From G963422745 sp965214285 (GTDB taxonomy: Bacteria > Actinomycetota > Acidimicrobiia > Acidimicrobiales > Aldehydirespiratoraceae), in contig OZ243946.1 in NCBI GenBank assembly GCA_965214285.1, forward strand, positions 248,001 through 312,000: DNA of 64,000 nt. The letters are read 5' to 3'. Position numbers and translations under genes: made by a program. Position 1 is the stretch's first letter. Each line of letters begins with the position of its first letter. This document shows positions 15,426 through 24,774 of the stretch, piece by piece. Under the pieces are notes generated by a model. The model was not told where the DNA came from. It made no database searches and was given only the letters and a program-made list of their open reading frames with translations.

Positions 15426-17731
15426 GCGAGCCAGAGCCGCCTGAGCCGCCGATGACACCGACGCCGCCGACAGGGTTCACCGGGACCATCGGGCGCACCC
15501 TGGCCGACTCGACGCCGCACTTCGCCGAGCCGGCGCATCCCGGCGACGACGCGCCCAACGTGGTGATCGTGCTGCTCGACGACGTCGGCTTCGCCCAGTT
15601 CGCCTGCTACGGCTCCGACATCGACACCGCGAACGTCGACGCCCTGGCAGCCGGCGGCGTGCAGTTCGTCAACTTCCACGTCACCCCGCTGTGCTCGCCC
15701 ACCCGGGCCGCGCTGCTGACCGGGCGCTCGCAGCACGCCGTGGGCATGCGCGGCGTGTCCAACTGGCGCACCGGCTTCCCGAACCAGCTCGGCCACATCT
15801 CCAACGCCGCGGCCACCGTCGCCGAGGTGCTGCGATCCGAGGGCTACGCCACGTTCTGCTGTGGCAAGTGGCATCTGGCGCCGACCAGCGACATCTCCGC
15901 GGCCGGGCCGTTCGACCAGTGGCCCCTGGCGCGGGGCTTCGACCGCTTCTACGGGTTCCTGGAGGGCGAGACCGACCAGTTCCGCCCCGAGCTGGTCTGT
16001 GACAACAGCCCCGTCGACCCGCCCGCTGCGCCCACCGACGGCTACCACCTGTCCGAGGATCTCGTCGATCAGCTGCTGTTGATGATCAGCGACAGCAAAG
16101 GCGTGCGCCCCGACCGGCCTTTCTTCGCATACCTGCCGTTCGGCGCCGCCCACGCGCCGCACCAGGCGCCGCAGGCCTATCTCGACAAGTACCGGGGCCG
16201 CTACGACGACGGCTGGGACGCGGTCCGCGAGCGCTGGTACGAGCGCCAGGTCGCGCTCGGCGTGATCTCCGCGGACACCGCCCTGGCGCCGCGCAACCCC
16301 GGCGTGGAGCCATGGCAGGAGCTGCCCGAGGCGCAGCAGCGCCTGGCCTGTCGGCTGCAGGAGGCTTTCGCGGCGTTCCTGGACCACACCGACGACCAGA
16401 TCGGCCGGCTCGTCGACGGCCTGCGCAGGCTCGGCGAGCTCGACAACACGCTTCTGCTGGTGCTCTCGGACAACGGCGCCTCCCAGGAGGGCGGCCCGTT
16501 CGGCGTGATGCACGAGATGAAGTTCTTCAACGGCATCGTCGAGTCGCCCGAGGAGGCGATCGAGCGCATCGACGACATCGGCGGCCCGGCGGCGCACACC
16601 AACTACCCCTGGGGCTGGGCGCAGTGCGGCAACTCGCCGTTCCGCTGGTACAAGCAGAACACCCATGAGGGCGGCGTCCACGTGCCGCTGATCGCGCACT
16701 GGCCCGACGGCCTCGGTGCTCAGGCGGGCAGCAAGCGCCGCCAGTTCGTCAACGTCTCCGACATCACCCCGACGATCTACGAGCTGCTCGGCGTCAGCGC
16801 CCCCGAGTCCTACCGCGGGATCGATCAGCTGCCGGTAACCGGCGACTCGTTTCGCAGCGTGCTCGAAGACGCCGAGGCCCCTGCGGCGAACACGCTGCAG
16901 TACTTCGAGAACTCCGGCAGCCGCGCCCTGATCGCCGAGATCGACGGCCTGTGGTGGAAGGCGGTCACCAAGCACCGCCCCGGCGACGACTACGACACCG
17001 AGCCGTGGGAGCTGTACAACCTGAGCGCGGACCCCTCCGAGTGCGACGACCTCGCCGAGGACTGCCCGGAGCGCCTGGCGGAGCTGATCGGGCTGTGGTG
17101 GGGCGAGGCCGAGCGCCACGGGGTGCTGCCGCTCGACGACCGGGGCGTGGAGCTGTTCCGGTCTGTGCCGGGCGCCCATTCCCCGCACCGCCCGGATCGC
17201 CGCTACCTCTACCGGCTGCCGATGTCGCCGATCCCGGCGCAGGCTTCGGCGTCGATGGGCGGCGCTGCGTTCGACCTGCGCGCCCGGGTGAACACCGCCC
17301 CCGGCGACGAGGGGGTGCTGTGGGCCACGGGCAACGAGAACTCGGGCTGCTCGGTGTTCGTGCAGGACGACAGGCTCGTGGTCGACTACAACGCCTTCGG
17401 CAAGCACACGGTCGTCGAGTCGGCGATCGAGGTGCCCGAAGGCGACAGCACTCTGGGCGTGCGCCTGTGGCGCGAGAGCCGCACCAGCGGCTGGGCAGAG
17501 GTGTCCGTCGACGGGGCGCCCTGCGGGCGCGAGGCGATCTCGGACTACATGTGGATGGTCTCCTCGGTCGGCTCCAGCATCGGCGAGGATCACGGCTCGG
17601 CGGTGTCGGGCCGCTACACGGCGCCGTATGCGTTCACAGGCGTCATCCACGAGGTCGCCATCGAGTTGCCGAAGCGCCGCAGCGCCGGCGAAGACTCAGC
17701 GACCGCAACGGCGGAGACCAGCCGCCAATAG
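15422..17731 (+). CDS. Arylsulfatase-type type I sulfatase
   Basis: A 769-residue formylglycine sulfatase. Key elements: NVVIVLLDDVGF (metal-binding Asp pair, about residue 45), signature CSPTRAALLTGR with Cys91 as the formylglycine precursor, CCGKWHL, the second metal site LVLSDNGASQEGG (about residue 350), and RWYKQNTHEGGVHVPLIAHWP. The last 170 residues (after about 600) look like a beta-rich appended domain. No signal peptide is seen, so it appears cytoplasmic. The length and CSPTR/SDNGAS pattern are those of large bacterial arylsulfatases. The start is fixed by the ATGA overlap with the DUF1330-like gene. No formylglycine-generating enzyme is in the window, so maturation must rely on a gene elsewhere. 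Confidence 0.92.
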   Translation: MSEPEPPEPPMTPTPPTGFTGTIGRTLADSTPHFAEPAHPGDDAPNVVIVLLDDVGFAQFACYGSDIDTANVDALAAGGVQFVNFHVTPLCSPTRAALLTGRSQHAVGMRGVSNWRTGFPNQLGHISNAAATVAEVLRSEGYATFCCGKWHLAPTSDISAAGPFDQWPLARGFDRFYGFLEGETDQFRPELVCDNSPVDPPAAPTDGYHLSEDLVDQLLLMISDSKGVRPDRPFFAYLPFGAAHAPHQAPQAYLDKYRGRYDDGWDAVRERWYERQVALGVISADTALAPRNPGVEPWQELPEAQQRLACRLQEAFAAFLDHTDDQIGRLVDGLRRLGELDNTLLLVLSDNGASQEGGPFGVMHEMKFFNGIVESPEEAIERIDDIGGPAAHTNYPWGWAQCGNSPFRWYKQNTHEGGVHVPLIAHWPDGLGAQAGSKRRQFVNVSDITPTIYELLGVSAPESYRGIDQLPVTGDSFRSVLEDAEAPAANTLQYFENSGSRALIAEIDGLWWKAVTKHRPGDDYDTEPWELYNLSADPSECDDLAEDCPERLAELIGLWWGEAERHGVLPLDDRGVELFRSVPGAHSPHRPDRRYLYRLPMSPIPAQASASMGGAAFDLRARVNTAPGDEGVLWATGNENSGCSVFVQDDRLVVDYNAFGKHTVVESAIEVPEGDSTLGVRLWRESRTSGWAEVSVDGAPCGREAISDYMWMVSSVGSSIGEDHGSAVSGRYTAPYAFTGVIHEVAIELPKRRSAGEDSATATAETSRQ

Positions 17732-17764
17732 CCCCCGGCGCCGCGAGGCTACGGTTTCGGGGCC

Positions 17765-17833
17765 ATGAGACCTGTGCTTTCGCCTGCGTCCGCTCCGACG
17801 ATCCCGCTCGCGGGCGGGGCCGTCACCAGCTAG
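17765..17833 (+). other. Possible 22-codon leader ORF before the SDR
   Basis: ATG 17765 opens a 22-residue frame (begins MRPVLSPASAPTIPLAG) that stops at TAG 17831, next to the SDR ribosome site GCGAGGAG. A TACGGT hexamer (17750-17755) nine nt upstream could make it leaderless. It may be a regulatory leader peptide or chance. Confidence 0.2.
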
Positions 17834-17847
17834 CGAGGAGCAGGGCC

Positions 17848-18705
17848 ATGACCACCGACCCGTCCGCTGTGCCCAGCATCGAGGACTGGGAGCGGCTGCT
17901 CGAAGGCAAGGTCGCCGTGGTCACCGGCGGAGGGGCCGACGGCATCGGCGGCTCGGTCGCCGAGCTGTTCGCCGCTCACGGCGCGGTCGTGGAGATCGCG
18001 GAGATCGACCCCGAGCGGGGCGAGCGCACCCTGGCGGCGATCCGCAGCGCAGGCGGCAGCGCGGAGCTTCACGTGGTCGACGTGTGCAGCGACGAGGGCG
18101 TCGCCCGGCTGGCGGAGGCCGTGCTGCGCCGCCACACGGGCATCGATGTGCTCGTCAACAACGTCGGCGACTACCGCCCGCTGGTGCGCTTCCACGACTC
18201 CGGGCCGGACTCCTGGGAGGCCATGTACCGGGTCAACCTGTGGCACGTGCTGGCGGTGACGCGGGCGTTCCTGGCGCCGATGATCGACAGCGGCGGCGGG
18301 TCGGTCGTCAACGTCCACTCCGTCGAGGCCATGCGGGGCTTCCCCGGCGAGCCGGTCTACGCGGCGATGAAGGCCGCTGTCGCTCACTTCACCACATCGC
18401 TGGCCGCCGGCTACGGGCGCCACGGGATCCGGGCCAACGGGATCGGCGTCGACCTCACCCAGACTTCCCAGGTCGACTACGTCAGCGGCTACGCCGAACA
18501 CGAGCATCTCTGGGAGTCATGGGCGCCGGTCGGCCGCCTGGGCCGGCCCGCCGATCAGGCCCGCGTCGCCTTGTTCCTGGCGTCTGATCTGTCGAGCTTC
18601 GTGACCGGGCACAACATCGCCGTCGACGGCGGGACCCTGGCCGGAGGCGGCTGGTTCTACAGCCCCGAGGCCGGTCGCTTCCTGAACCGCCCGACCGGTC
18701 TCTGA
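17848..18705 (+). CDS. Short-chain dehydrogenase/reductase (SDR)
   Basis: A 285-residue classical SDR that oxidises or reduces a hydroxyl/carbonyl with NAD(P). It has the cofactor motif VTGGGADGIGGS, the NNVG motif (LVNNVGDYRPL), catalytic Ser in VNVHSVEAM and YAAMK, and ends with the usual SSFVTGHNIAVDGGTLAGGGWF. An acidic residue in EIAEIDPERG after beta-2 suggests NAD preference. The start ATG 17848 has GAGGAG upstream. It stands between the sulfatase and the demethylating dehydrogenase, with 76 nt before the latter. The substrate is unknown. Confidence 0.88.
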   Translation: MTTDPSAVPSIEDWERLLEGKVAVVTGGGADGIGGSVAELFAAHGAVVEIAEIDPERGERTLAAIRSAGGSAELHVVDVCSDEGVARLAEAVLRRHTGIDVLVNNVGDYRPLVRFHDSGPDSWEAMYRVNLWHVLAVTRAFLAPMIDSGGGSVVNVHSVEAMRGFPGEPVYAAMKAAVAHFTTSLAAGYGRHGIRANGIGVDLTQTSQVDYVSGYAEHEHLWESWAPVGRLGRPADQARVALFLASDLSSFVTGHNIAVDGGTLAGGGWFYSPEAGRFLNRPTGL

Positions 18706-18781
18706 CCCCCGCCCCGCCACGGCCAACGGCAGCAGTGGCTAGCATCGGCGCGTTCTAGAAACGGCGATCCCGGAGGCAGAT

Positions 18782-21232
18782 GTGGCCGTCAGTGTCCCGG
18801 ACAGCGCAGAGGTCGTCGTCGTCGGCGGCGGCATCGTCGGCGCCAGCGTCGCCTATCACCTGACCCGGCGCGGCATCACCGACGTGGCGCTCGTCGAGCA
18901 AGGCACGCTCACCTGCGGCACCACCTGGCACGCTGCCGGGCTGGTGTCGCAGCTCAAGTCCACGTTCTCGCTCACCAAACTCGCCACCTACTCGGCCCGC
19001 CTGTTCGAGGAGCTCGAGGACGAGACCGGCCAGGCCACCGGCTACCGCACACCCGGCTCGATCTCGGTGGCCGACAACCCCGAGCGCTGGGAGGAGATCC
19101 TGCGCGGCGCGACCATGGCCGAGACCATCGACGTGGAGACCCGCGTGATCGACCTCGACGAGGCCGCCGAGCGCTGGCCGCTGATGCGCACCGACGACCT
19201 GGTGGGCGCCCTGTTCATCCCCCGCGACGGCCAGACCTCGCCGGTGGACACCACCATGGCCCTCGTCAAGGGCGCAAGAGCCAACGGCGCCCAGGTGGTC
19301 GAGAACACCGCGGTCACCGAGATCACCGTCGCCGACGGCCGCGTCAGCGGCGTGCAGACCGAGCACGGGCCGATCGAGACCGAGATCGTGGTGCTGGCGA
19401 GCGGCATGTGGACCCGCCATCTGGCCCGAAAGATCGGCGTCAACGTGCCGTTGCAGGCCTGCGAGCACTTCTACATCGTCACCGAGCCGATCACCGGCGT
19501 GCAGATCGGCATGCCGACGCTGCGCGACCCCGGCAACCACACGTACTTCAAGGAGGAGACCGGCAAGATCATGGCCGGCTTCTTCGAGCCCCGCGGCAAG
19601 GTCTGGCGCACCGACGAGATCCCCCGCGACTTCGCCTTCGGCACCCTGGCAGAGGACTGGGACCACATCGGGCCGGTCTTCGAGCGGGCCATGGCGCGGG
19701 TGCCGGCCCTGGAGTCGTGCGGCATCCAGCTCTTCTTCAACGGCCCCGAGGCGTTCACGCCCGACGGCGTGTTCTACATGGGCGAGGCCCCCGAGGTCGA
19801 CAACTGCTACGTGGCCGCGGGCTTCAACTCGGTGGGCATCCAGTCAGCCGGCGGCGTGGGCTGGGCGCTGGCGGACTGGATCGCGGACCGACACCCGCCG
19901 ATGGACCTCAACTCGGTCGACATCCGCCGTGCGTGCCCGTTCCAGGCCGACGAGGGCTACCTCTCGGCGCGCATCGGCGAGAGCCTCGGCCTGCTGTATG
20001 CGATGCACTGGCCGTTCCGCCAGTACGAGAGCGCACGGGGCATCCGCAAGTCGCCGCTTCACGAGCAGATCGACGCCGCCGGGGCGGTGTTCGGCGAGAC
20101 CGCCGGCTGGGAGCGGCCCAACTGGTACGCCGCCGCCGGCCAGCAGCGGGCCTATGAGTACTCCTATGGCAAGCAGAACTGGCAGCCCAACATGGTGGCG
20201 GAATGCCTCGGGGTGCGCGAGGCGGTGGGCCTGTTCGACCAGACCTCCTTCGCCAAGTTCGAGGTAGCCGGCCCTGATGCGGCGGCTGTGCTGCAGCGCA
20301 TCAGCGCAGCCGAGATCGACGTGGGGATCGGCAAGGCGGTCTACACCCAGTGGTGCAACCACAAGGGCGGCATCGAGGCCGACCTGACCGTCACCCGCAC
20401 CGGCGACGACGCCTTCTTCGTGGTCACCGCGGCGGCTGCTGAGAGCCGCGACTGGGCCTGGCTGCGCCGAGCCGCCCGCGGCCGTGAGGTCGAGCTTCGC
20501 AACGTGACCGAGCGCCAGGCAATGCTGGGGGTGATGGGCCCGCGCGCGCGCAGGCTGCTGGCGGAGCTGACCGAGGACGACCTCAGCAACGAGGCGTTCG
20601 GGTTCGCCACGGCGCAGCGCATCGCCGTGGCCGGCCGCCCGGTCCTGGCGATCCGCATGAGCTACGTGGGCGAGCTGGGCTGGGAGCTCTACGTAGACAA
20701 CGCCGACGCCGAGGCCGTGTACGACGCCGTGGTCGCCGCGGGAGAGCCGCTCGGGCTGGTGCACGCCGGCTACCACGCCATGAACTCGCTGCGCCTGGAG
20801 GCCGGGATGCGCCACTGGGGCCACGACATCACCGACGAGGACACCCCGCTGGAGGCGGGGCTGGGCTTCGCGGTGGCCTGGGACTCAACCGACGACTTCG
20901 TGGGCCGGGCGGCCCTTGAGGCCCAGCGCGGCCTGCCCCGCACCAAGCGGCTGGTGCAGATCCGCCTCGAGGATCCCGAGGTGCTCAGCTACCACGACGA
21001 GCCGCTCTATCGCGACGGCGAGATGGCGGGGCGCATCACCTCGTCGATGTGGAGTGCCACCCAGGACCGCTGCTGTGCCATGGGCTACGTGCATTGCGCC
21101 GACGGCGTGACCGCGGACTGGCTGGAGAGCGGGGCCTGGCAGGTCAACGTTGCCGGGCGGCTGGTCGAGGCGTCGACGTCGCTTCGCAGCTGGTACGACC
21201 CGCGCAGCCGTCGCCCGCACCTGGCCGACTGA
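18782..21232 (+). CDS. FAD-dependent dimethylglycine/sarcosine dehydrogenase-family protein
   Basis: An 816-residue flavoprotein that oxidatively demethylates an N-methyl amine and passes the one-carbon unit to tetrahydrofolate. The amino half is a DAO-type FAD domain: VVVVGGGIVGASVAYHLTRRG and TTWHAAGLVSQLKS with His50, the residue that carries covalent FAD in relatives. A middle linker domain follows, then a GcvT-like folate-binding half from about residue 430 to the end (ISYVGELGWELY-type block, here MSYVGELGWELYVDN). GTG 18782 has GGAGG just upstream. Length and domain order match DMGDH/SARDH. The exact substrate (dimethylglycine, sarcosine or another methylamine) is not decided by the sequence. 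A second such gene follows at 22302. Confidence 0.88.
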   Translation: MAVSVPDSAEVVVVGGGIVGASVAYHLTRRGITDVALVEQGTLTCGTTWHAAGLVSQLKSTFSLTKLATYSARLFEELEDETGQATGYRTPGSISVADNPERWEEILRGATMAETIDVETRVIDLDEAAERWPLMRTDDLVGALFIPRDGQTSPVDTTMALVKGARANGAQVVENTAVTEITVADGRVSGVQTEHGPIETEIVVLASGMWTRHLARKIGVNVPLQACEHFYIVTEPITGVQIGMPTLRDPGNHTYFKEETGKIMAGFFEPRGKVWRTDEIPRDFAFGTLAEDWDHIGPVFERAMARVPALESCGIQLFFNGPEAFTPDGVFYMGEAPEVDNCYVAAGFNSVGIQSAGGVGWALADWIADRHPPMDLNSVDIRRACPFQADEGYLSARIGESLGLLYAMHWPFRQYESARGIRKSPLHEQIDAAGAVFGETAGWERPNWYAAAGQQRAYEYSYGKQNWQPNMVAECLGVREAVGLFDQTSFAKFEVAGPDAAAVLQRISAAEIDVGIGKAVYTQWCNHKGGIEADLTVTRTGDDAFFVVTAAAAESRDWAWLRRAARGREVELRNVTERQAMLGVMGPRARRLLAELTEDDLSNEAFGFATAQRIAVAGRPVLAIRMSYVGELGWELYVDNADAEAVYDAVVAAGEPLGLVHAGYHAMNSLRLEAGMRHWGHDITDEDTPLEAGLGFAVAWDSTDDFVGRAALEAQRGLPRTKRLVQIRLEDPEVLSYHDEPLYRDGEMAGRITSSMWSATQDRCCAMGYVHCADGVTADWLESGAWQVNVAGRLVEASTSLRSWYDPRSRRPHLAD

Positions 21233-21353
21233 GGCCCGGCTCGTCAGGCACTGCAGCCCGGCGCGGTTGTCCGGCGCTGCTGCCGGCGGTTCTCGCTGCG
21301 GGAGCGGCGCTGAGGGCGCGGCCGGATGCAGGTGCTGCGTGGTTCGGGCGGCC

Positions 21354-22187
21354 TCAGCTGCCCGGTGCCACCGCCAGCACGGCGCACGGCGCGGCGGCCA
21401 CGATGTCGGCGGTGACGCTGCCATGGGTCAGCAGATCCCAGCCCGAGCGGGCGTGGGTGCCGACCACGATCAGCGCCGCGCTGGTGCTCTCGGCCCAGTC
21501 CGTCACGGCACGCGCCGGCTTGCGGTCGACCAGCACCCGGAAGTCCGGTGCGCCGCCGCCCGTCGCCTCGCTGAGCGCTGAGGCCAGGCGCCTCGCGGGT
21601 CCGGACTCGGGCGTCGCGTCGGTGTCGAAGGCGCCGCCCTGGGCCTTCTCGAGCTGGCGTGCCGTGTGCGGGTCGACCACGTTGACCACGCAGGGCTCGT
21701 AGTCGAAGGCCCGCACCAGCCCCCCGGCCACAGCTATCGCCGAGGAGCCGATCTCGTCCTCGCCGGCGGCCACCAGCATCGGCCCGTGCAGCCGGAAGCG
21801 GCCACGCTGATACGACGGCCCGAACAGCAGCGCCGGATGCGTCGTCCGGCTGAGCACCTCGGTCGCCACCGAGCCCACGATCCCGGCGCTGCGCCCGCGC
21901 CCGTGGGTGCTCATCACCAGCAGCGGCGAATCGGCGGCGTCGAGGGCAGCCACGATGGCGTCGCCGACGCTGCCGGCCAGCGGCGCCAGATCCACGTCAC
22001 GGTCCACGTCGCCCAGAGCCGAGAGCTGCTGGGTGATCGCCGTCATCAGCGCCCCGTCCTCGGGGCCCTGCGAGCGGGCCACGACTTGCAGCGCCACATC
22101 GAGGTAATGAGCGACCGCCCCCGCCGGCCCCAGGGCGACGGCGGCCTCCTCGGATCCGTCGAGGGGCACGATCACCGTGGAGAACAT
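21354..22187 (-). CDS. Universal stress protein (UspA), two-domain
   Basis: A protein of about 277 residues with two UspA domains. The first opens FSTVIVPLDGSEEAAVAL and contains the nucleotide-binding block LLVMSTHGRGRSAGIVGSVATEVL; the second ends VVGTHARSGWDLLTHGSVTADIVAAAPCAVLAVAPG. Both G-2X-G-9X-G(S/T)-like motifs suggest ATP binding. Start choice is uncertain: ATG 22187 and ATG 22196 are both plausible, and a longer frame reaches 22253. It sits on the opposite strand between the two demethylating dehydrogenases and seems functionally independent of them. Members help survival under stress or starvation. Confidence 0.87.
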   Translation of the reverse strand: MFSTVIVPLDGSEEAAVALGPAGAVAHYLDVALQVVARSQGPEDGALMTAITQQLSALGDVDRDVDLAPLAGSVGDAIVAALDAADSPLLVMSTHGRGRSAGIVGSVATEVLSRTTHPALLFGPSYQRGRFRLHGPMLVAAGEDEIGSSAIAVAGGLVRAFDYEPCVVNVVDPHTARQLEKAQGGAFDTDATPESGPARRLASALSEATGGGAPDFRVLVDRKPARAVTDWAESTSAALIVVGTHARSGWDLLTHGSVTADIVAAAPCAVLAVAPGS

Positions 22188-22301
22188 GGCCGCCATTATT
22201 GCCGCGCCGTTGCCCAGTGCGCGCCCCGGCTCGGCAGTACGGTTAGATTGCACGGCTCAGCGAAACGCTGAATGCCACGAGATCACGGGGGTTCGTAAGC
22301 G

Positions 22302-24728
22302 ATGCGCCAAGACGCACGTGTCGTGATCATCGGCGGCGGTGCCATGGGCGTGGGCCTCGCCTACTACCTGGCGCACGAGGGCTGGGGCCCCGACACGGTG
22401 CTGGTGGAGAAGGGCGAGCTCACCTCGGGCTCCACCTGGCACGCCGCCGGCCTGGTGCCGAACTTCATCGGCGACCTGAACATGGCCAAGGTGCACCAGG
22501 AGGCGATCGCCCTGTACCCCCGGATCGAGGCCGAGACCGGGCTGTCGGCGGGCTGGCACGGCTGCGGGGCGATCCGCTTCGCCATCTCCGACAACGACGT
22601 GCTCTGGCACCGCCAGGTGCATGCCCAGCTCGACCAGCTCGGCATCGAGAGCGAGATCATCACCCCGGCCCGCATCACAGAGCTCAACCCGCTGTTCGAG
22701 AACATCGAAGACGTGCAGGCGGGTTTTTACACCCCAAACGACGGCTGGACCGACCCGACCGGCTGCACCAACGCCATGGCCAAGGGCGCCCGCCAGCTCG
22801 GCGTGGAGATCAGCCGCAACAACCGTGTGACCGCCATGTCCCAGCGCCCCGACGGCACCTGGGATGTCGTCACTCAAAAGGGCACGATCGCCTGCGAGCA
22901 CGTGGTCAACGCAGCCGGGCACTATGCGCCCCAGCTCGGCGCCATGATCGGCCTCGACGTGCCGATCGTGTCGGTGATCCACCAGTACATCGTCACCGAG
23001 CCGCTGCAGGCGATGATCGACCTGGGCCATGAGCCGCCGGTCACCCGCGACCCCCGCTCGTCGTCGTACTACCGGCGCGAGATCGACGGCCTGCTGATCG
23101 GGCCCTATGAGACGTCGGGCGCCCGCGAGTACGGCGTGGACGGCATCGACTGGGACCTGCACTTCCATCTGACCCCGCCCGAGCTCGACCCCATCGCCGA
23201 GTGCCTCAGCATCGCCCTGGAGCGGGTGCCGGCCTGGTCCGACGCTGGCATCCGCCAGGTGGTGTCGGGGCCGATCACCCACACGCCGGACTCGGGGTAC
23301 CTGATGGGCCCGGCGCCGGGCGTGCGCAACTACTGGCACTGCAACGGCGCGTCGATCGGCATCACCCAGGGACCCGGCGCGGGCAAGTACCTGGCGCAGT
23401 GGATGGTGCACGGCCAGACCGAGATCAACGTGCGGGGCATGGACCCGCGCCGCTTCGGCGCCCACACCGGCCCGCACGGCGAGTTCGCCCTGGGCAAGGC
23501 CATCGAGGAATACCACCTCATGTACCAGACCCGCCCGCCCGGCGAGCACCATCCCGCGGCCCGTCGCCAGAAGACCAGCCCGCTCTATGACCGCCTCGAT
23601 GCCCGCGGCGCCCAGTGGGAGGAGGTCTACGGCTGGGAGCGCCCCCAGTACTACGGCGAGCCCGAGCGCCACACTTATCTGCGCTCCAACGCCTTCGGGT
23701 TCGTGGCCGCCGAGGTAGCCGGCACCCGTGAGCGGGTCGGCATCGCGGACCTGACCGCCTTCGCCAAGCTGGAGGTCACCGGCGCCGACGCCGGGCGCCT
23801 GCTGGACCGGCTGTCGGCCAACCGCATACCCGCCGCGGACGGCGCCATGCGGCTCGTTCACATGCTCACCGACCTCGGCGGCATCGAGTGCGAGATGACG
23901 ATCACCCGCCTGGCGAAGGGCCGCTACTACCTCAACTCGGCGATCATGGGCACCACGCACGACGAGGACTGGCTGAATCAGCACATCGAGCCCGGCGAGG
24001 ACGTGACCGTGAGCGACGTGACCGATGCGCTCGGCATCCTGGCGGTGACCGGGCCGCGCAGCCGCGACGTGCTGGCGCAGCTCACCGCGGCGGACCTGGG
24101 CAACGACGCCTTCCGCTGGCTCAGCGCCGCGGAGATCTCCGTGGCGGGCGTGGCACTGCGGGCGCTGCGGGTCAGCTACGTGGGCGAGCTCGGCTGGGAG
24201 CTGCACGTGCCGATCGCTGAGATGCCGGTGGTGTACGAGGCGCTGCTGGAGGCGGGCGAGCCGCACGGCATGGTGCACTTCGGCTCCTATGCCATGAACG
24301 TGATGCGCATCGAGAAGGCCTACAAGGCCTGGGGCAGCGAGCTGACCACCGAGATCACGCCCATCGAGGCCCGCCTGGAGCGCTTCGTGGACTTCGACGG
24401 CGACTTCGTGGGCAAGCAGGCCACCGTGGCCCGCCGGGACACCGACGAGCCGCTGTCGATGGTGCTGGTGTACTGCGAGATCGACGACGGCGACAGCGAC
24501 CTGCTGGGCAACGAGCCCGCCTACGGCACGGACGGGGCGGTGATGGGCATCGGCACGTCCGGCGCCTGGGGCCACAGCGTCGGCAAGAGCCTCGGCTTCG
24601 TGTATGTGGCACCCGAGTACGAGGCGCCGGGCAGCGTGTTCGAGATCGACATGCTGGGCGTGCGCCGCCGCGCCACGGTGCTCGCCGAGGCCGCCTATGA
24701 CCCCGCGAACCGGGCGCTGCGCTCCTGA
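22302..24728 (+). CDS. FAD-dependent dimethylglycine/sarcosine dehydrogenase-family protein (second)
   Basis: An 808-residue relative of the protein at 18782 with the same architecture: FAD domain starting VVIIGGGAMGVGLAYYLAHEG, the covalent-flavin motif STWHAAGLVPNF (His47), a linker domain, and a folate-binding GcvT half (RVSYVGELGWELHVPIAEM, then VGKQATVARRDT). The halves differ enough from the first protein to expect another substrate. The start ATG 22302 is preceded by GGGGG. It is followed by the MttB-family methyltransferase 46 nt later and the ureohydrolase, in one direction, which suggests a shared pathway for a methylated nitrogen compound. Predicted product: formaldehyde or methylene-THF plus the demethylated amine. 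Confidence 0.88.
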   Translation: MRQDARVVIIGGGAMGVGLAYYLAHEGWGPDTVLVEKGELTSGSTWHAAGLVPNFIGDLNMAKVHQEAIALYPRIEAETGLSAGWHGCGAIRFAISDNDVLWHRQVHAQLDQLGIESEIITPARITELNPLFENIEDVQAGFYTPNDGWTDPTGCTNAMAKGARQLGVEISRNNRVTAMSQRPDGTWDVVTQKGTIACEHVVNAAGHYAPQLGAMIGLDVPIVSVIHQYIVTEPLQAMIDLGHEPPVTRDPRSSSYYRREIDGLLIGPYETSGAREYGVDGIDWDLHFHLTPPELDPIAECLSIALERVPAWSDAGIRQVVSGPITHTPDSGYLMGPAPGVRNYWHCNGASIGITQGPGAGKYLAQWMVHGQTEINVRGMDPRRFGAHTGPHGEFALGKAIEEYHLMYQTRPPGEHHPAARRQKTSPLYDRLDARGAQWEEVYGWERPQYYGEPERHTYLRSNAFGFVAAEVAGTRERVGIADLTAFAKLEVTGADAGRLLDRLSANRIPAADGAMRLVHMLTDLGGIECEMTITRLAKGRYYLNSAIMGTTHDEDWLNQHIEPGEDVTVSDVTDALGILAVTGPRSRDVLAQLTAADLGNDAFRWLSAAEISVAGVALRALRVSYVGELGWELHVPIAEMPVVYEALLEAGEPHGMVHFGSYAMNVMRIEKAYKAWGSELTTEITPIEARLERFVDFDGDFVGKQATVARRDTDEPLSMVLVYCEIDDGDSDLLGNEPAYGTDGAVMGIGTSGAWGHSVGKSLGFVYVAPEYEAPGSVFEIDMLGVRRRATVLAEAAYDPANRALRS

Positions 24729-24774
24729 TGACCGGGCGCGCTGAGGGGCTGGGCCTGATGGGAGGCTGGGGCTG

